Shown piece by piece: positions 33,524 through 44,645 of a stretch of 64,000 nt of DNA. Source of the DNA: Hoeflea prorocentri (GTDB taxonomy: Bacteria; Pseudomonadota; Alphaproteobacteria; Rhizobiales; Rhizobiaceae); contig NZ_JAPJZI010000001.1 of the NCBI RefSeq assembly GCF_027944115.1, forward strand, positions 682,001 to 746,000. The letters are read 5' to 3'. How positions within the stretch are numbered: position 1 is the first letter of the stretch; each line of letters starts with the position of its first letter. The notes beneath the pieces were generated by a model. That model was given only the letters and a program-made list of their open reading frames with translations, did no database searches and was not told the origin of the DNA. The position numbers were made by a program, and so were the translations under genes.

Positions 33524-34740
33524 TCAGCCTTTGAGATGCTGAGAGGAGAGCGCGGTCATGATGCCGCGCAGTTCGGCCAATCCGCGCATGCGGCCGACCA
33601 GAGGGTAACCTGGCATGGAATCCCGTTTCAGATCATCAAGCAGTTCCTGCCCGTGATCCGGGCGCATCGGTATCACCGCGTCGGCCTGTCCTTTGGCCCG
33701 CCGCCTTTCTTCCTCTGAAAGCAGTGCAGCGATCACGGCGACCATGTCCGTATCGCCATCGAGATGGGCGTCTTCGAAGAAACTATGTTTGTTGTCGAAG
33801 CTGACGCCGCTGCGGGTCGTGTTGCGCAGGTGAACGAAACGGACGCGGTGGCCCCATTTGCGAATAAAAGATACGAAATCGACATTCTCGGCAACGCCCA
33901 TCGATCCGGTGCACAGTGTAATGCCGTTGGCCGGGGAATCCACGGCTTCCATGATGTGGGCATAGTCTTCGACCGTCGACATGATGCGGGGTAGGCCGAG
34001 GATAGGAAAGGGCGGATCATCCGGGTGACAGCACAAGCGAAGGCCGAGACGCTCCGCCGTCGGCACGACGGCTTCCAGAAACGCCACGAGGTTTTGCCTC
34101 AGAACATTGTGATCAATGTCCGCATAGACACCCAGAAGCGACCTGATTTCCTCAAGTGACCATTCGTCGTTGGCGCCGGGAAGCCCGGCCACGATATTGC
34201 GCTCAATGGTTGTCTTTTCCTGTGCGCTCATTTCCGAATGGCGCTTTTCGGCAAGATCGCGCACTTGGCTCGGGTAGTCGTCCGCCGCGCCTTGCCGGCC
34301 AAGCAGATAGATGTCGAAGGCCGCGAATTCGGCAAGGTCGAACCGCATGGCAGTGCCGCCATTGGCAAGCGGCCAGCGAAGATGTGTTCTGGTCCAGTCG
34401 AGAACCGGCATGAAGTTGTAGCAGATGGTCTTCAGCCCCGCGGCCGCAAGGTTTTCAAGGCTGACCCGGTAGTTGTCGATATGGTTTTCCCAGCCCGGGC
34501 CAGCTGTCTTGATCGTCTCTGAAACCGGCAGGCTTTCGACGACCTCCCACTCAAGGCCCGTCGGTCGCCCGTCAGCGGTCGTTGCAATTTCGCGCTGCCT
34601 TTTGGCTATTTCGTCCGAGGGCCAGACTGCTCCGGTTTCAACGTGATGAAGGGCTGACACCACGCCTTCGACGCCGATCTGCGCAAGCTGGTCAATCGAA
34701 ATTGTGTCGGCGGGGCCGAACCAGCGCCATGTCTGCCGCA

Positions 34741-34741
<1 letters not shown>
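33524..34741 (-). CDS. uxuA: Mannonate dehydratase
   Basis: A 405-residue UxuA, which dehydrates D-mannonate to 2-keto-3-deoxy-D-gluconate in the glucuronate pathway. Metal and active-site segments include LCCHPDDPPFPILGLPRI (about 238-255), HLRNT and the GNN-type C-terminal region DGDTDMV. Start overlaps the ATPase stop by one base (TAATG), so it is the last gene of the transporter operon. UxaC and UxuB are in the divergent operon, giving the full route from glucuronate to KDG. Confidence 0.93.
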
Positions 34742-35837
<1,096 letters not shown>

Positions 35838-35841
<4 letters not shown>

Positions 35842-36890
35842 TTGCCTCCCGTCGATGCAATTCCGGTTGCGATGTATTTCTGCAGGAAGACGAACACCAG
35901 AGCGATGGGCAGCAGCACCAATATCGTCATGGCGAGCAGGTTGCTCCATTCGGTCTTCAGTTCGCCCTGGAACGCGTTGAGCGCCAGTTGCAGGGTGAAG
36001 TTGTCGCTGCTGGACAGAACGATGAGCGGCCACAGGAAGTCGTTCCAGCGCCACATGATGGCAAGGATTGCAAGAACCGCGATTGCCGGCGCACTCAAGG
36101 GTACGATGATCCGCCAGTAGATTTTCCATTCGCTCGCCTTGTCCATGCGGGCGGCATCAAGGATTTCATCGGGGATCGTCAGCATGTACTGACGTAACAG
36201 GAAGACTCCCGTTGGCGTCGCGGCGCCGGGTATGATGACCCCCCACAAGCTGTCGCTCATGGCAAGTTCCTTGGTGATAAGGAAGAGCGGCACGAGCACA
36301 ACAGTCTGTGGGACCATCAAAGTTCCAATGACAAGGGCAAGCACCACCATTCGCCCCCGGAACTGATATTTCGACAGCGCAAAGGCGGCCATGGAATTGA
36401 CCAGCAGCATGATTGCCGTTGAGATAACCGTTATGAAGACGCTGTTGCTGAAGAAGCGCAGGAAATTGAACCGATCAAACAGCTCGCCGTAATTGTCCCA
36501 GGCCAGGGAGAACCGCTCGATCGCCTGCCGGTCATTGATGTCGACCTTGAGGCGTTCCTTGGGCGCATCCGGCCTGACCATCTGGGCGACCAGACCGACG
36601 CGGCGGATTTGTGCAAGGGTTTCCCCCGCATATTCGCCGCCGGTAATCCGGTAAAGGGGCAGAGGATCGTCATAACCGTCCACGGCGATCGTCTCCTGCG
36701 CCATCGGCAGGATCCGCGGCGGAAAGCGGGACAGTTCCTCCTCGGTCTTGAAGGAAGACAGTCCCAGCCAGATAACCGGAAGGAACATCAAGAGCACGCC
36801 AAGGAACAGGTAGCCGTAGGACAGCCAATCAGTCCAGTCGAGCTTGCCGACGCCCCGGGTGCGGGTAAGAAATGCAATTGCCCTAGCCAT
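35838..36890 (-). CDS. Sugar ABC transporter permease (MalG-type)
   Basis: A 350-residue permease. After the first helix (about 23-45) there is an unusually long periplasmic insert of about 90 residues before the second helix, which explains its size versus the usual 275. The EAA loop is LDAARMDKASEWKIYWRIIVP (about 243-263). Its start overlaps the preceding permease stop by 8 bases. Confidence 0.9.
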
Positions 36891-37851
36891 CGACGTTCTT
36901 CCTGTTAACCCAGAGTTGCACGAAGGTCAGCGCGACGAGGATGCCGGCAAGCATGATCGATGCCGCGGCCGCCGGTCCGAACAGTCTTGGCGCGCCGGCA
37001 AAGCCGGTCTCATAGATATACTGAATGATGAGGGTGGTTGCCGAACCTGGTCCGCCATTGGTGAAGGCATAGACTTCATCGAATGTCTGCACGCCCTTGA
37101 TGAGGGCCAGAACGAGCACGACCAGCATGGTCGGCATCAAAAGCGGCAGGGTGATCTTTCGGAAGGTCCGCCAAGGGGTGGCCCGGTCCATTTTTGCTGC
37201 TTCATAGACATCGCGGGGAATGGCCTGCAGTCCGGCAAGAAGGATAAGTGTGTAAAAGCCCATATGCGCCCAGATGGATAGAAACACGCTCCAACCGAAA
37301 GCCCAGGAGGCATCAAGCAGCCAGTTGAAGCTGCTGAAACCCATGCCCTCCAGCCAGGCGTTGAGAACGCCCTCGCGCTGCAGTACCCATTTCCAGATCA
37401 GGGCAACGACAACCGGAGACAGAAGCACCGGGAAAAAGAACACGCTGCGGAAAAATCCCCGCGCCCTGATGTCACGGTTGAGAATGAGCGCCGTGATCAG
37501 AGAAAAGGCGACCATGAGGCCGACCTGCAGGACGACAAAGAGGACGGTGTTGTGAACGGCGCGCCAGAAAAGGTCGTCTTTGCAACTGACCGGATCGAGA
37601 TAATTCGCGCAACTCAGCAGTTCATCGAAGTTGCTTGTTCCGACGAATGGACGGTCACGCAGCAGGATCGCATCGGAGCCTGTCATGGAATAAACGAGGT
37701 TCAGGATAACCGGCAGAAAGGCAAAGATGCCGAACAGCAGCAGGTTTGGCGCCAGGAACAGCCATGCGGGATTTTTCAAGCCCAGCTTAAGCTGCAGGAA
37801 CCTCATGGGAATTTCGATGGGGCGCATCAAAGCGCCGACAACGTTCAACAT
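36883..37851 (-). CDS. Sugar ABC transporter permease (MalF-type)
   Basis: A 322-residue permease with six helices and the EAA motif YEAAKMDRATPWRTFRKITLP (about 224-244). A periplasmic insert with two Cys (LLSCANYLDPVSCKDD) after the first helix could form a disulfide. ATG 37851 is preceded by CGGAGG. It follows the binding-protein gene after a strong hairpin. Confidence 0.9.
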   Translation of the reverse strand: MLNVVGALMRPIEIPMRFLQLKLGLKNPAWLFLAPNLLLFGIFAFLPVILNLVYSMTGSDAILLRDRPFVGTSNFDELLSCANYLDPVSCKDDLFWRAVHNTVLFVVLQVGLMVAFSLITALILNRDIRARGFFRSVFFFPVLLSPVVVALIWKWVLQREGVLNAWLEGMGFSSFNWLLDASWAFGWSVFLSIWAHMGFYTLILLAGLQAIPRDVYEAAKMDRATPWRTFRKITLPLLMPTMLVVLVLALIKGVQTFDEVYAFTNGGPGSATTLIIQYIYETGFAGAPRLFGPAAAASIMLAGILVALTFVQLWVNRKNVDG

Positions 37852-37936
37852 CACACACCTCCGCGGCGGGCAACCGTTCTGACCGGTGGGCTGAAAGCCG
37901 CGCAGTCCCGGTCCGAACCTGTTGCATTGCATGCTG

Positions 37937-37960
37937 CCCGCCGGGCCAAGGCCCGGCGGG
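37937..37960 (-). terminator. Hairpin after the binding-protein gene
   Basis: A perfect 11-bp GC palindrome (37937-37947 with 37950-37960), 12 bases beyond the binding-protein stop and before the permease genes. With no T-run it is more likely an RNA stabiliser or attenuator than a full terminator. Confidence 0.6.
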
Positions 37961-37971
37961 GGATGATCGAA

Positions 37972-39252
37972 CTAGTTCGATTCGGCCAGGGCCTTGGCAA
38001 GGTCGTCCTTGGCCCGGGTCATGGCGTCGTCAACGGACAATTCGCCGACGATGGCCTGGGTTACGCGCTGCACGGTGATGTTGAACATGGCGCGGTTGTT
38101 CTTGTAACCCTGATAGGCGAAGGCGATAGGCGACACTTTGCCGACCTGGGCGCCCCAGGCGTTAAGTGCGGCTGCGGCCGGAGCCGATGCGCCCTCATAG
38201 TCGACGCCGGCGGCTGCAACACCCAGATGTGCCGGGATATTGCGGGTCTTGGCCGTCATTTCAGCGTAGTTGCCTTCCTGTGCCAGATAGTCGATGGCCT
38301 TGGCGACAAGTTCCGGATGCTCGGTCTGCGAGAAGCCGACAATACCGGCACCGCCCGGCATGCCGGAGCAACCGCCGTCACCGCAGGGCGAACCCACGAC
38401 GACCCAGTCGAATCCATCGCCGATCTGGTCGTCCATCTTTGCAACCTGCCAGCTTCCCGAATAGTAGTAGACGAGCTGGCCGTTGATGAATTCCTTGGAG
38501 GCGTCCTGATAGCTGGAGCCGCCGGAACCGGCCCAAACGTCGCGGGCCATGGTGCCGTCATTGTTCCAGTCAACGAATTTCTGGACATAGGCGGTGAAAG
38601 CGTCATCCACGAGGAACGGCACACCATCGGGACCAAACAGTTTGGCACCATAGGAGATTGCCGGTCCGGCGATGCGGTGGCCGGAGCGGTCCATGGCCAT
38701 GGGGAATTTGGTTTCCGTCTTCTTGGCAACCTCAAGTGATGCCTTGGCCCAATCATCCCAGCTTGCCTCAGGACTCGGGACATCTACGCCAGCCTGATCG
38801 AAGAGCGTCTTGTTGATGAATGCGCCGGTGATGGTGAGCTGCGAATGCAGGCCGTAAATCCCGTCATCGTCCGGACCCTTGCGGTACCAGTCCAGCGTGC
38901 CACCGAAGCTGTCTTCCCAATATTTCTTGTCGACGTAGGGTGTGAGATCCAGGTAAAACTCGCTCAGGCCGCCGAGGTCGGTGACCTTGGCCATGTCCGG
39001 CCCGGTTCCGGCTGAAAGCTGTACCGGCAGGCTTTCAAGGATTGCCTTGTAGGGCACTTCGTCGATCTTGACGGTGACGCCCGGGTTTTCCTTTTCGAAA
39101 CGGTCGAAGATTTCCCGCGCCGTTTCGCATTCATTGCCGTCACTCGAGCACATATAGGTAATTTCCTGTGCCATTGCCGAGCCGGCTGACAGTGTCAGAC
39201 CGAGTCCAGCGACCGCAAATGCGGTCCCGACGGTTTTTTTCAGTTGAGACAT
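37972..39252 (-). CDS. Sugar ABC transporter substrate-binding protein
   Basis: A 426-residue periplasmic protein with a signal peptide (about 1-28, cleavage after AMA). The N-lobe begins EITYMCSSDGNECE and later FEKENPGVTVKIDEVP, typical of family 1 sugar-binding proteins; cysteine pairs (CSSDGNEC, CGDGGC) may form disulfides. GGGAGGAG precedes the ATG. It sits 19 bases after the third Gfo/Idh gene. In an operon with UxuA the ligand is probably a hexuronate or glucuronide. Confidence 0.9.
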   Translation of the reverse strand: MSQLKKTVGTAFAVAGLGLTLSAGSAMAQEITYMCSSDGNECETAREIFDRFEKENPGVTVKIDEVPYKAILESLPVQLSAGTGPDMAKVTDLGGLSEFYLDLTPYVDKKYWEDSFGGTLDWYRKGPDDDGIYGLHSQLTITGAFINKTLFDQAGVDVPSPEASWDDWAKASLEVAKKTETKFPMAMDRSGHRIAGPAISYGAKLFGPDGVPFLVDDAFTAYVQKFVDWNNDGTMARDVWAGSGGSSYQDASKEFINGQLVYYYSGSWQVAKMDDQIGDGFDWVVVGSPCGDGGCSGMPGGAGIVGFSQTEHPELVAKAIDYLAQEGNYAEMTAKTRNIPAHLGVAAAGVDYEGASAPAAAALNAWGAQVGKVSPIAFAYQGYKNNRAMFNITVQRVTQAIVGELSVDDAMTRAKDDLAKALAESN

Positions 39253-39271
39253 TTGGCTCCTCCCTTTCAAT

Positions 39272-40345
39272 TTAAAGCCTTTCTGTTCCCGGCATCCAGC
39301 CGTCGTAAAGCGGATGCGCATTATCAAGCGGCAGATTGACGAACTCCCCCGTTCTGCCCGAATGGTAGATGGCCGTTACCAACTCCATTGATCTCCTTCC
39401 GTCCTCCAGCATAACCGCATCGTTGCCCCTCTTGTCCAGAAAATCCGCAACGGCCTCGAAGAAGCCGGCAAATCCGGGACGGGCGACCGGCTGTTTTGAA
39501 ATGAACCGGTCGAGGGTATCCTGATCCGCATTTCCACGCGCTTTGAAGGTCCAGGCGCCTTCAGCCGGTGCATAGGGCTCCGTGCCGCTTTCGGCGGTAA
39601 GATGCTCGAAACAGAAGCGCAGCCGTGTCGTATCGTCTGCGGCGCCGAGAGTAATGGAACTCGTTGCCAGTGCGCCGTTTTCCATCTCCAGCGAGATAGC
39701 GGCGCAATCTTCCACCTCGATGTCGTTGACGCGGGTGGCCGTCATTGCAGCGAGCCGTTTGATCGGTCCAAGAACCCTGCAGAGCAGGTCATGATTGTGA
39801 ATGGCGTGACCGAGAACCGCGCCGCCCTGTTCGCCCTTCCAGGTGCCGCGCCATGGGTTTGCATAGTAGTTGGCGTCGCGGTGCCAATGGGTCTCGATGC
39901 TTGCGGTGAGGGGCTTGCCGGCGAAACCGTCCTGCATCAGCGCTTTGAGGATCGCGGTTCCCTGTCCGTAACGGTACTGGAAAACCGGAAAGACAGTTTT
40001 GCCGGTTTCGTTTGATTTTTGCGCCAGCAGATCGGCCTCTTGCAAGGATCCCACCAGCGGCTTTTCGCACACCACCTCCTTGCCGGCTTCGAGTGCCGCA
40101 ACACAGGTGCTGAAATGGAGATGCGGCGGCAGGCAGACATCAACAAGATCGATAGAAGGGTCGGCCAGTACGGCGCCCAGCTCCGTTTCGATTGTAATGT
40201 CCTGACGCCCTGCCAGAACGGATGCGGCGCGCTCCTTATCCAGATCGCAGAGCGTTGCCACCGAGAAGCGGTCCGGCAACTGGAGATAGCCCGCCAGGTG
40301 CTCCTTGCCTATGCCGGCGCCAATGATGGCCACGCGCCTTGTCAT
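39272..40345 (-). CDS. Gfo/Idh/MocA family oxidoreductase (third of three)
   Basis: A 357-residue NAD(P)-dependent sugar oxidoreductase. The Rossmann loop is IGAGIGKEH (8-16) and the EKP motif, whose Lys is catalytic, is E94-K-P96. The HNHD segment near 187 may provide the active-site His. ATG 40345 overlaps the previous stop (ATGA). One of three different members in a row; substrate unknown. Confidence 0.88.
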   Translation of the reverse strand: MTRRVAIIGAGIGKEHLAGYLQLPDRFSVATLCDLDKERAASVLAGRQDITIETELGAVLADPSIDLVDVCLPPHLHFSTCVAALEAGKEVVCEKPLVGSLQEADLLAQKSNETGKTVFPVFQYRYGQGTAILKALMQDGFAGKPLTASIETHWHRDANYYANPWRGTWKGEQGGAVLGHAIHNHDLLCRVLGPIKRLAAMTATRVNDIEVEDCAAISLEMENGALATSSITLGAADDTTRLRFCFEHLTAESGTEPYAPAEGAWTFKARGNADQDTLDRFISKQPVARPGFAGFFEAVADFLDKRGNDAVMLEDGRRSMELVTAIYHSGRTGEFVNLPLDNAHPLYDGWMPGTERL

Positions 40346-41370
40346 GGCGAGGTCTCCGCAATCTGCCGGTCGGCCAAAGCCTGGGCCTTGAGACCAAGCT
40401 CCATCACCTTGAAGCAATGGGCCTGCGGCATCGCCGTCTCTGTGCGTTCCTCAATGTCGCGGGCAAGATTGGCGAAATAGGGATATCCGGCATCCGACGC
40501 ATCGATGTGTTCGCACCTGTCTCCGTTGACGAGAATGAGGTGATCCGTCGTCTCGCTGCGGGCGACATCGACGTATTTGCGCAGCTCGATATAGCCTTCG
40601 GTGCCGAGGATTGTCAGCCGTCCGTCGCCCCAGGTCGGAAGCCCGTCCGGCGTATACCAGTCGACGCGGATATAGCCGTGTGCCTTGCCGCTGCGCAGTG
40701 CGAGTTCACCGAAATCCTGCAGGCCCGGATCACCGGGATTAGCATAATTGCCGGCGCTTGCCATGGTGATTTGCGCATCGCTCGAGCCGGTAAAGAACAG
40801 GAACTGATCGATCTGGTGGGAGGCGATATCACAGATAATGCCGCCATAATGCTGTTTTTCGAAAAACCATGACGGGCGGGTGTGGCGGTTGAGACGGTGT
40901 GGTCCGAGACCGACCGTCTGGATGACGTCGCCGATCGCCCCGGCCTGCACGAGTTCTGCCGCTTTTGTCACGCAGGCAACTTCGAAGCGTTCGGAAAAAT
41001 CGACCGACCAGATGCGTCCGGTCCGTTCCGTACAGGCTTTGATGTCCTCCAGCTGCTCCAGTGTGGTGCAGCCGGGCTTGTCGACCATGACGTCCTTGCC
41101 GTGCTCCATCGCCTCGATCGCAAGCGCCGCCCGATCGGACGGTATTGAGGCAATCAGGATAAGGTCGATGTCCGGATCTTCCAGAATTGTGCGGCGATCC
41201 GAAACGCGCGGCACACCGGGGAAGCGCTTGTCAAAGCCGTCCAGGGTGCCGGGATCGCCCTGCGTCCACCAGGCGACAAAATCCGCACCCACGGCCTGCA
41301 TATGCGCCGACTGACCGTAGATATGACGGTGATCAAGGCCGATTGCTGCGAATTTCAGTTGTTTTGACAT
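40342..41370 (-). CDS. Gfo/Idh/MocA family oxidoreductase (second of three)
   Basis: A 342-residue member with a divergent cofactor loop: IGLDHRHIYGQ (10-20) replaces the usual GxGxxA, and the EKP motif is D97-K-P99. Catalytic Lys is kept. A DIASHQIDQF segment near 187 gives a possible active-site His. It starts directly after the stop of the first oxidoreductase. The loop change suggests a distinct subfamily, not loss of function. Confidence 0.85.
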   Translation of the reverse strand: MSKQLKFAAIGLDHRHIYGQSAHMQAVGADFVAWWTQGDPGTLDGFDKRFPGVPRVSDRRTILEDPDIDLILIASIPSDRAALAIEAMEHGKDVMVDKPGCTTLEQLEDIKACTERTGRIWSVDFSERFEVACVTKAAELVQAGAIGDVIQTVGLGPHRLNRHTRPSWFFEKQHYGGIICDIASHQIDQFLFFTGSSDAQITMASAGNYANPGDPGLQDFGELALRSGKAHGYIRVDWYTPDGLPTWGDGRLTILGTEGYIELRKYVDVARSETTDHLILVNGDRCEHIDASDAGYPYFANLARDIEERTETAMPQAHCFKVMELGLKAQALADRQIAETSP

Positions 41371-42438
41371 TTACTGCAAGAATTCCGGGTAGGGCACTGT
41401 TACAGCGCATTTTTTTGTCGATGATTCTATCAATGCATCAATCAGTGCATGGACGTTTAGAGCTGTCCGGCCGCTCACCAACGGCGCTTCTGTCCTGGCG
41501 AATGCGTCGGCGAAATTCCCGATGATGTCGCGGTGCCATTCATGGGTGAATGCCATCGGGTCGGCGCCGCCCCCGGTGGTCGCGGTAGCGCCAAATTCTT
41601 CTTCCCGGCCGTCGTGCCAGCGAAGGTTCAGTATGCCCGACTGCAGATGCGCAACGCCCTTTGAACCGTGAAGCGTGATGCTTTCCGCATCACCGGGAAA
41701 GCTCGCCGTTGACGCGATCAGTGAGCCGGATGCGCCGTTTTCCATGCGCATGGCCGCCGTCACATAGTCTTCGGCTTCCATCTTGTGGAGCAGGGTTGTA
41801 TGAGCCATCGCCTGCACCTCGGCAACACGCCCGGCAAGGCTTAGCATCAAATCCAGCGAGTGGATCGCCTGTGAGATCAGGACACCGCCTCCATCGCGGT
41901 CATAGGTGCCGCGTCCGGGCTCGTCATAATAGGATTGTTCGCGCCACCAGGGCACGTTGACTTCCACGATGGCCAGTTCGCCAAGCTGATCGCCCGCAAT
42001 CAGTTCGGCCAGACGGCGCGAGGCGGCCCGAACCCGGTGTTGGAAGACCACCCCAAGGCTGACACCTGCCTTTTCGCAGGTCTCGACGATCGTGCGGGCC
42101 GTGTCCAGGTTTCGCTCAACCGGCTTTTCCATGAGGATCGATTTTCCAGCCGCCGCCAGTTTCCGGACAATTTCAGTCCGTGCGTTGGGCGGGGTAAGCA
42201 CAATCACCCAGTCGACATCCGCATCGCCCGCGAGAGCGTCGATATCGCTGTAGGTCTCTACACCGTATCCGCACAGGGCCGACGCATTGTGGGCAAATAC
42301 CGCAGCCCTTTCTGCTTGCCGCGACAAAACACCCTTGAGACGGATTTTGTCTGACAGGTCGGCAACGGATTGCAGGTGCGCTTTTGCGACCATTCCGGTT
42401 CCGACAATTGCAACGGTCTGGGTTGAATTTACTGCCAA
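41371..42438 (-). CDS. Gfo/Idh/MocA family oxidoreductase (first of three)
   Basis: A 355-residue oxidoreductase with GTGMVAKAH (13-21) and EKP at 104-106, plus an ISQAIHSLDL segment with the likely catalytic His. First gene of the eight-gene minus-strand operon ending in uxuA, and divergent from GntR-uxaC-uxuB. The three oxidoreductases presumably act in sequence on the imported sugar before it enters the uronate route (inference). Confidence 0.88.
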   Translation of the reverse strand: MAVNSTQTVAIVGTGMVAKAHLQSVADLSDKIRLKGVLSRQAERAAVFAHNASALCGYGVETYSDIDALAGDADVDWVIVLTPPNARTEIVRKLAAAGKSILMEKPVERNLDTARTIVETCEKAGVSLGVVFQHRVRAASRRLAELIAGDQLGELAIVEVNVPWWREQSYYDEPGRGTYDRDGGGVLISQAIHSLDLMLSLAGRVAEVQAMAHTTLLHKMEAEDYVTAAMRMENGASGSLIASTASFPGDAESITLHGSKGVAHLQSGILNLRWHDGREEEFGATATTGGGADPMAFTHEWHRDIIGNFADAFARTEAPLVSGRTALNVHALIDALIESSTKKCAVTVPYPEFLQ

Positions 42439-42463
42439 GCTCTCTTAACCTCGACCCATGTAT

Positions 42464-42477
42464 ACCTGTATACAGGT
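42464..42477. promoter_or_regulatory. GntR operator candidate
   Basis: A perfect 14-bp palindrome ACCTGTATACAGGT in the gap between the divergent operons, with an extra GTATAC half-site at 42459-42464. TGTATACA-type cores are known targets of GntR/FCD regulators; the GntR gene begins 66 bp downstream. Confidence 0.6.
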
Positions 42478-42542
42478 TAGACTAAACAGGATGAGGATGA
42501 TCGTGCAAGGAAAAATTCGCCCCTGTGGAAGCGGGATGGCCG

Positions 42543-43265
42543 ATGGCGCGAAGTGAAAGAGTTGCCGGACGTTTTTTTGATCAGCCGGATCAGCAACCGC
42601 TCGATCATGACCGGGCGGTTGGTGCGCAGATATTCGACCGCCTGAAACTGGCGATCCTGACCATGGACATCGCGCCGGGCTCGCTTATCTCCGAAGTTGA
42701 GATCGGCCGCAGATTTTCAGCGAGCCGCACGCCGGTACGCGAAGCGCTTATGCGCCTGCGTGAGGCGGGCCTTGTGGTGACCAGCGCGGGCAGGGGGAAT
42801 TTCGCCACCAAGCTTTCAGAAGCGCGGCTGCGCGAAGCACAGTTTATCCGTCAGATCCTTGAGATCGGGATTGTCGAGGCTCTGTGCAGGACCGGGCTGT
42901 CTGAAGCGAGCAGAGCGGCCATCGAAAACAATCTCGAAGATCAGCGACGCAACCTGTCAACGGAAAACAAACACGAGTTTCAGCGCCTGGATGATGAATT
43001 TCACCAGGCGCTTGCTCGTGCAACCGGTGTGCCGCGCATAGCTGCGATTTTGGAACGCGAGAAGATGGTCCTGGACCGGCTTCGGGTTCTGTCGCTTGAG
43101 GACGAAAGCCATATCGAGATGCTTTACGGGCAGCATGCCGGCATCTTTGAAGCCATTGCCAGCCAGGACCGAAAACGGGCGGTTGCGGTCATGACCGATC
43201 ATCTGACCTCCGTCCTGCAGACGCTTTCGACGCTCGCCATGCGGCACAGGGAATATTTCGAGTGA
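42543..43265 (+). CDS. GntR family regulator, FCD type (hexuronate operon)
   Basis: A 240-residue regulator: winged helix with LISEVEIGRRFSASRTPVRE (about 44-63) and an all-helical FCD ligand domain (about 95-225) with LDDEFHQALA and HAGIFEAI metal-binding histidines. ATG 42543 is used; GTG 42525 is an alternative. Start of the operon with uxaC and uxuB, and close to a perfect palindrome, so it likely controls both divergent operons, as UxuR/ExuR-like regulators do. Confidence 0.88.
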   Translation: MARSERVAGRFFDQPDQQPLDHDRAVGAQIFDRLKLAILTMDIAPGSLISEVEIGRRFSASRTPVREALMRLREAGLVVTSAGRGNFATKLSEARLREAQFIRQILEIGIVEALCRTGLSEASRAAIENNLEDQRRNLSTENKHEFQRLDDEFHQALARATGVPRIAAILEREKMVLDRLRVLSLEDESHIEMLYGQHAGIFEAIASQDRKRAVAVMTDHLTSVLQTLSTLAMRHREYFE

Positions 43266-44644
43266 ATAATCAGGACCGGGCCATTTGCGGTGATGCCGAA
43301 GCGATTTATGCCGAGATCAAGGATGCGCCGATTGTGTCGCCACACGGGCATTGCGATCCTGCCTGGTTCTGTAACGATGCGCCCTTTGACGATCCTTCGA
43401 GCCTGCTGATCAAGCCTGATCATTATGTTTTCCGCATGCTCTACAGTCAGGGCGTTGATCTTGCCGATCTCGGATTGGGAGATGCGGGTGCCGGTCGTGA
43501 CCCGCGCGCCATTTTCAGGCTGTTTGCCTCCAACTGGCATTTGTTCCTCGGAACGGCCAGCAGGCGTTGGCTCGACTACTCTTTCAAGACGGTTTTCGGG
43601 ATCGAAGAGGAGTTGTCGGCACAGACGGCCGATCGCTTCTATGACCGTCTGGAGGCTTGCCTTCAGTCCGAGGCGTTCCGGCCACGAGCCTTGTTTGAGA
43701 AATTCAACATCGAGGTGCTGGCGACAACCGATGGAGCCCTCGACAATCTTGAGCACCACGCGGCCATCCGCGCCAGCGATTGGAGCGGGCGCATCGTTCC
43801 GACATTCCGGCCAGACAGTGTTATCAATCCGGCGCATGTGCGTTTTTGCGAGGACGTGCGCGTGCTGGGGGAACTGACCGGCGAGGATACGGGCAGCTTT
43901 GACGGGTATCTGAGGGCGCTTCGGGCAAGGCGTGTTTTCTTCAAGGCCGCAGGCGCAACGGCCACGGATCACGACGTTTCAGACCTTTATAGCGAGTGGC
44001 TGGGTGAGGCGGAGCGTGACGCTCTTTTCAAACAGGCTGCCGCCGGTTCGCTCGGCGAGGCCGATGCCGTGCGCCTGCACGGGCACATGCTGATCGAGAT
44101 GGCGCAGATGTCGGTTGAGGACGGTCTGGTCATGCAATTGCATGCCGGTTCCGTGCGCTCGACCAATCGGAAACTTCTTGAGGCCTACGGCCCCGACATG
44201 GGCGCCGATATTCCCAAATCCGTCGACTGGGTTCATGGTCTTGGCGCGCTTTTGAACCGTGTCGGCAACAGTCCTGACCTGACACTTATCCTCTTCACAC
44301 TCGATGAAAGCACCTATTCACGCGAGTTGGCGCCCATGGTGGGGCATTGGCCGGCTCTAAGGCTTGGGCCGCCCTGGTGGTTTCACGACAGCGAAGCCGG
44401 AATCGCGCGGTATTTCGACCGCGTGGTTGAAAGCGCAGGATATTGGAACCTTGCCGGTTTCAATGACGATACGCGGGCTTTCACATCCATTCCCGCCCGG
44501 CATGATCTGTGGCGACGCGGTGTTGCCGTTCACCTCGGCGAGCAGATATCCCGCGGACGGATGACGCGGGCCGATGCCGGTTCGATTGCCCGGTTGCTCG
44601 CCTGCGATCTGGCGCGCGACACCTATCGTCTCGGGGCCGGATGA
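43262..44644 (+). CDS. uxaC: Glucuronate isomerase
   Basis: A 460-residue uronate isomerase converting D-glucuronate to D-fructuronate (and galacturonate to tagaturonate). The amidohydrolase-like metal motif is SPHGHCDP near residue 25, and later segments FRPDSVINP and MQLHAGSVRSTN are typical of UxaC. The start is GTG overlapping the GntR stop. With uxuB and uxuA it gives the whole path to KDG. Confidence 0.94.
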   Translation: MNNQDRAICGDAEAIYAEIKDAPIVSPHGHCDPAWFCNDAPFDDPSSLLIKPDHYVFRMLYSQGVDLADLGLGDAGAGRDPRAIFRLFASNWHLFLGTASRRWLDYSFKTVFGIEEELSAQTADRFYDRLEACLQSEAFRPRALFEKFNIEVLATTDGALDNLEHHAAIRASDWSGRIVPTFRPDSVINPAHVRFCEDVRVLGELTGEDTGSFDGYLRALRARRVFFKAAGATATDHDVSDLYSEWLGEAERDALFKQAAAGSLGEADAVRLHGHMLIEMAQMSVEDGLVMQLHAGSVRSTNRKLLEAYGPDMGADIPKSVDWVHGLGALLNRVGNSPDLTLILFTLDESTYSRELAPMVGHWPALRLGPPWWFHDSEAGIARYFDRVVESAGYWNLAGFNDDTRAFTSIPARHDLWRRGVAVHLGEQISRGRMTRADAGSIARLLACDLARDTYRLGAG

Positions 44645-44645
44645 G

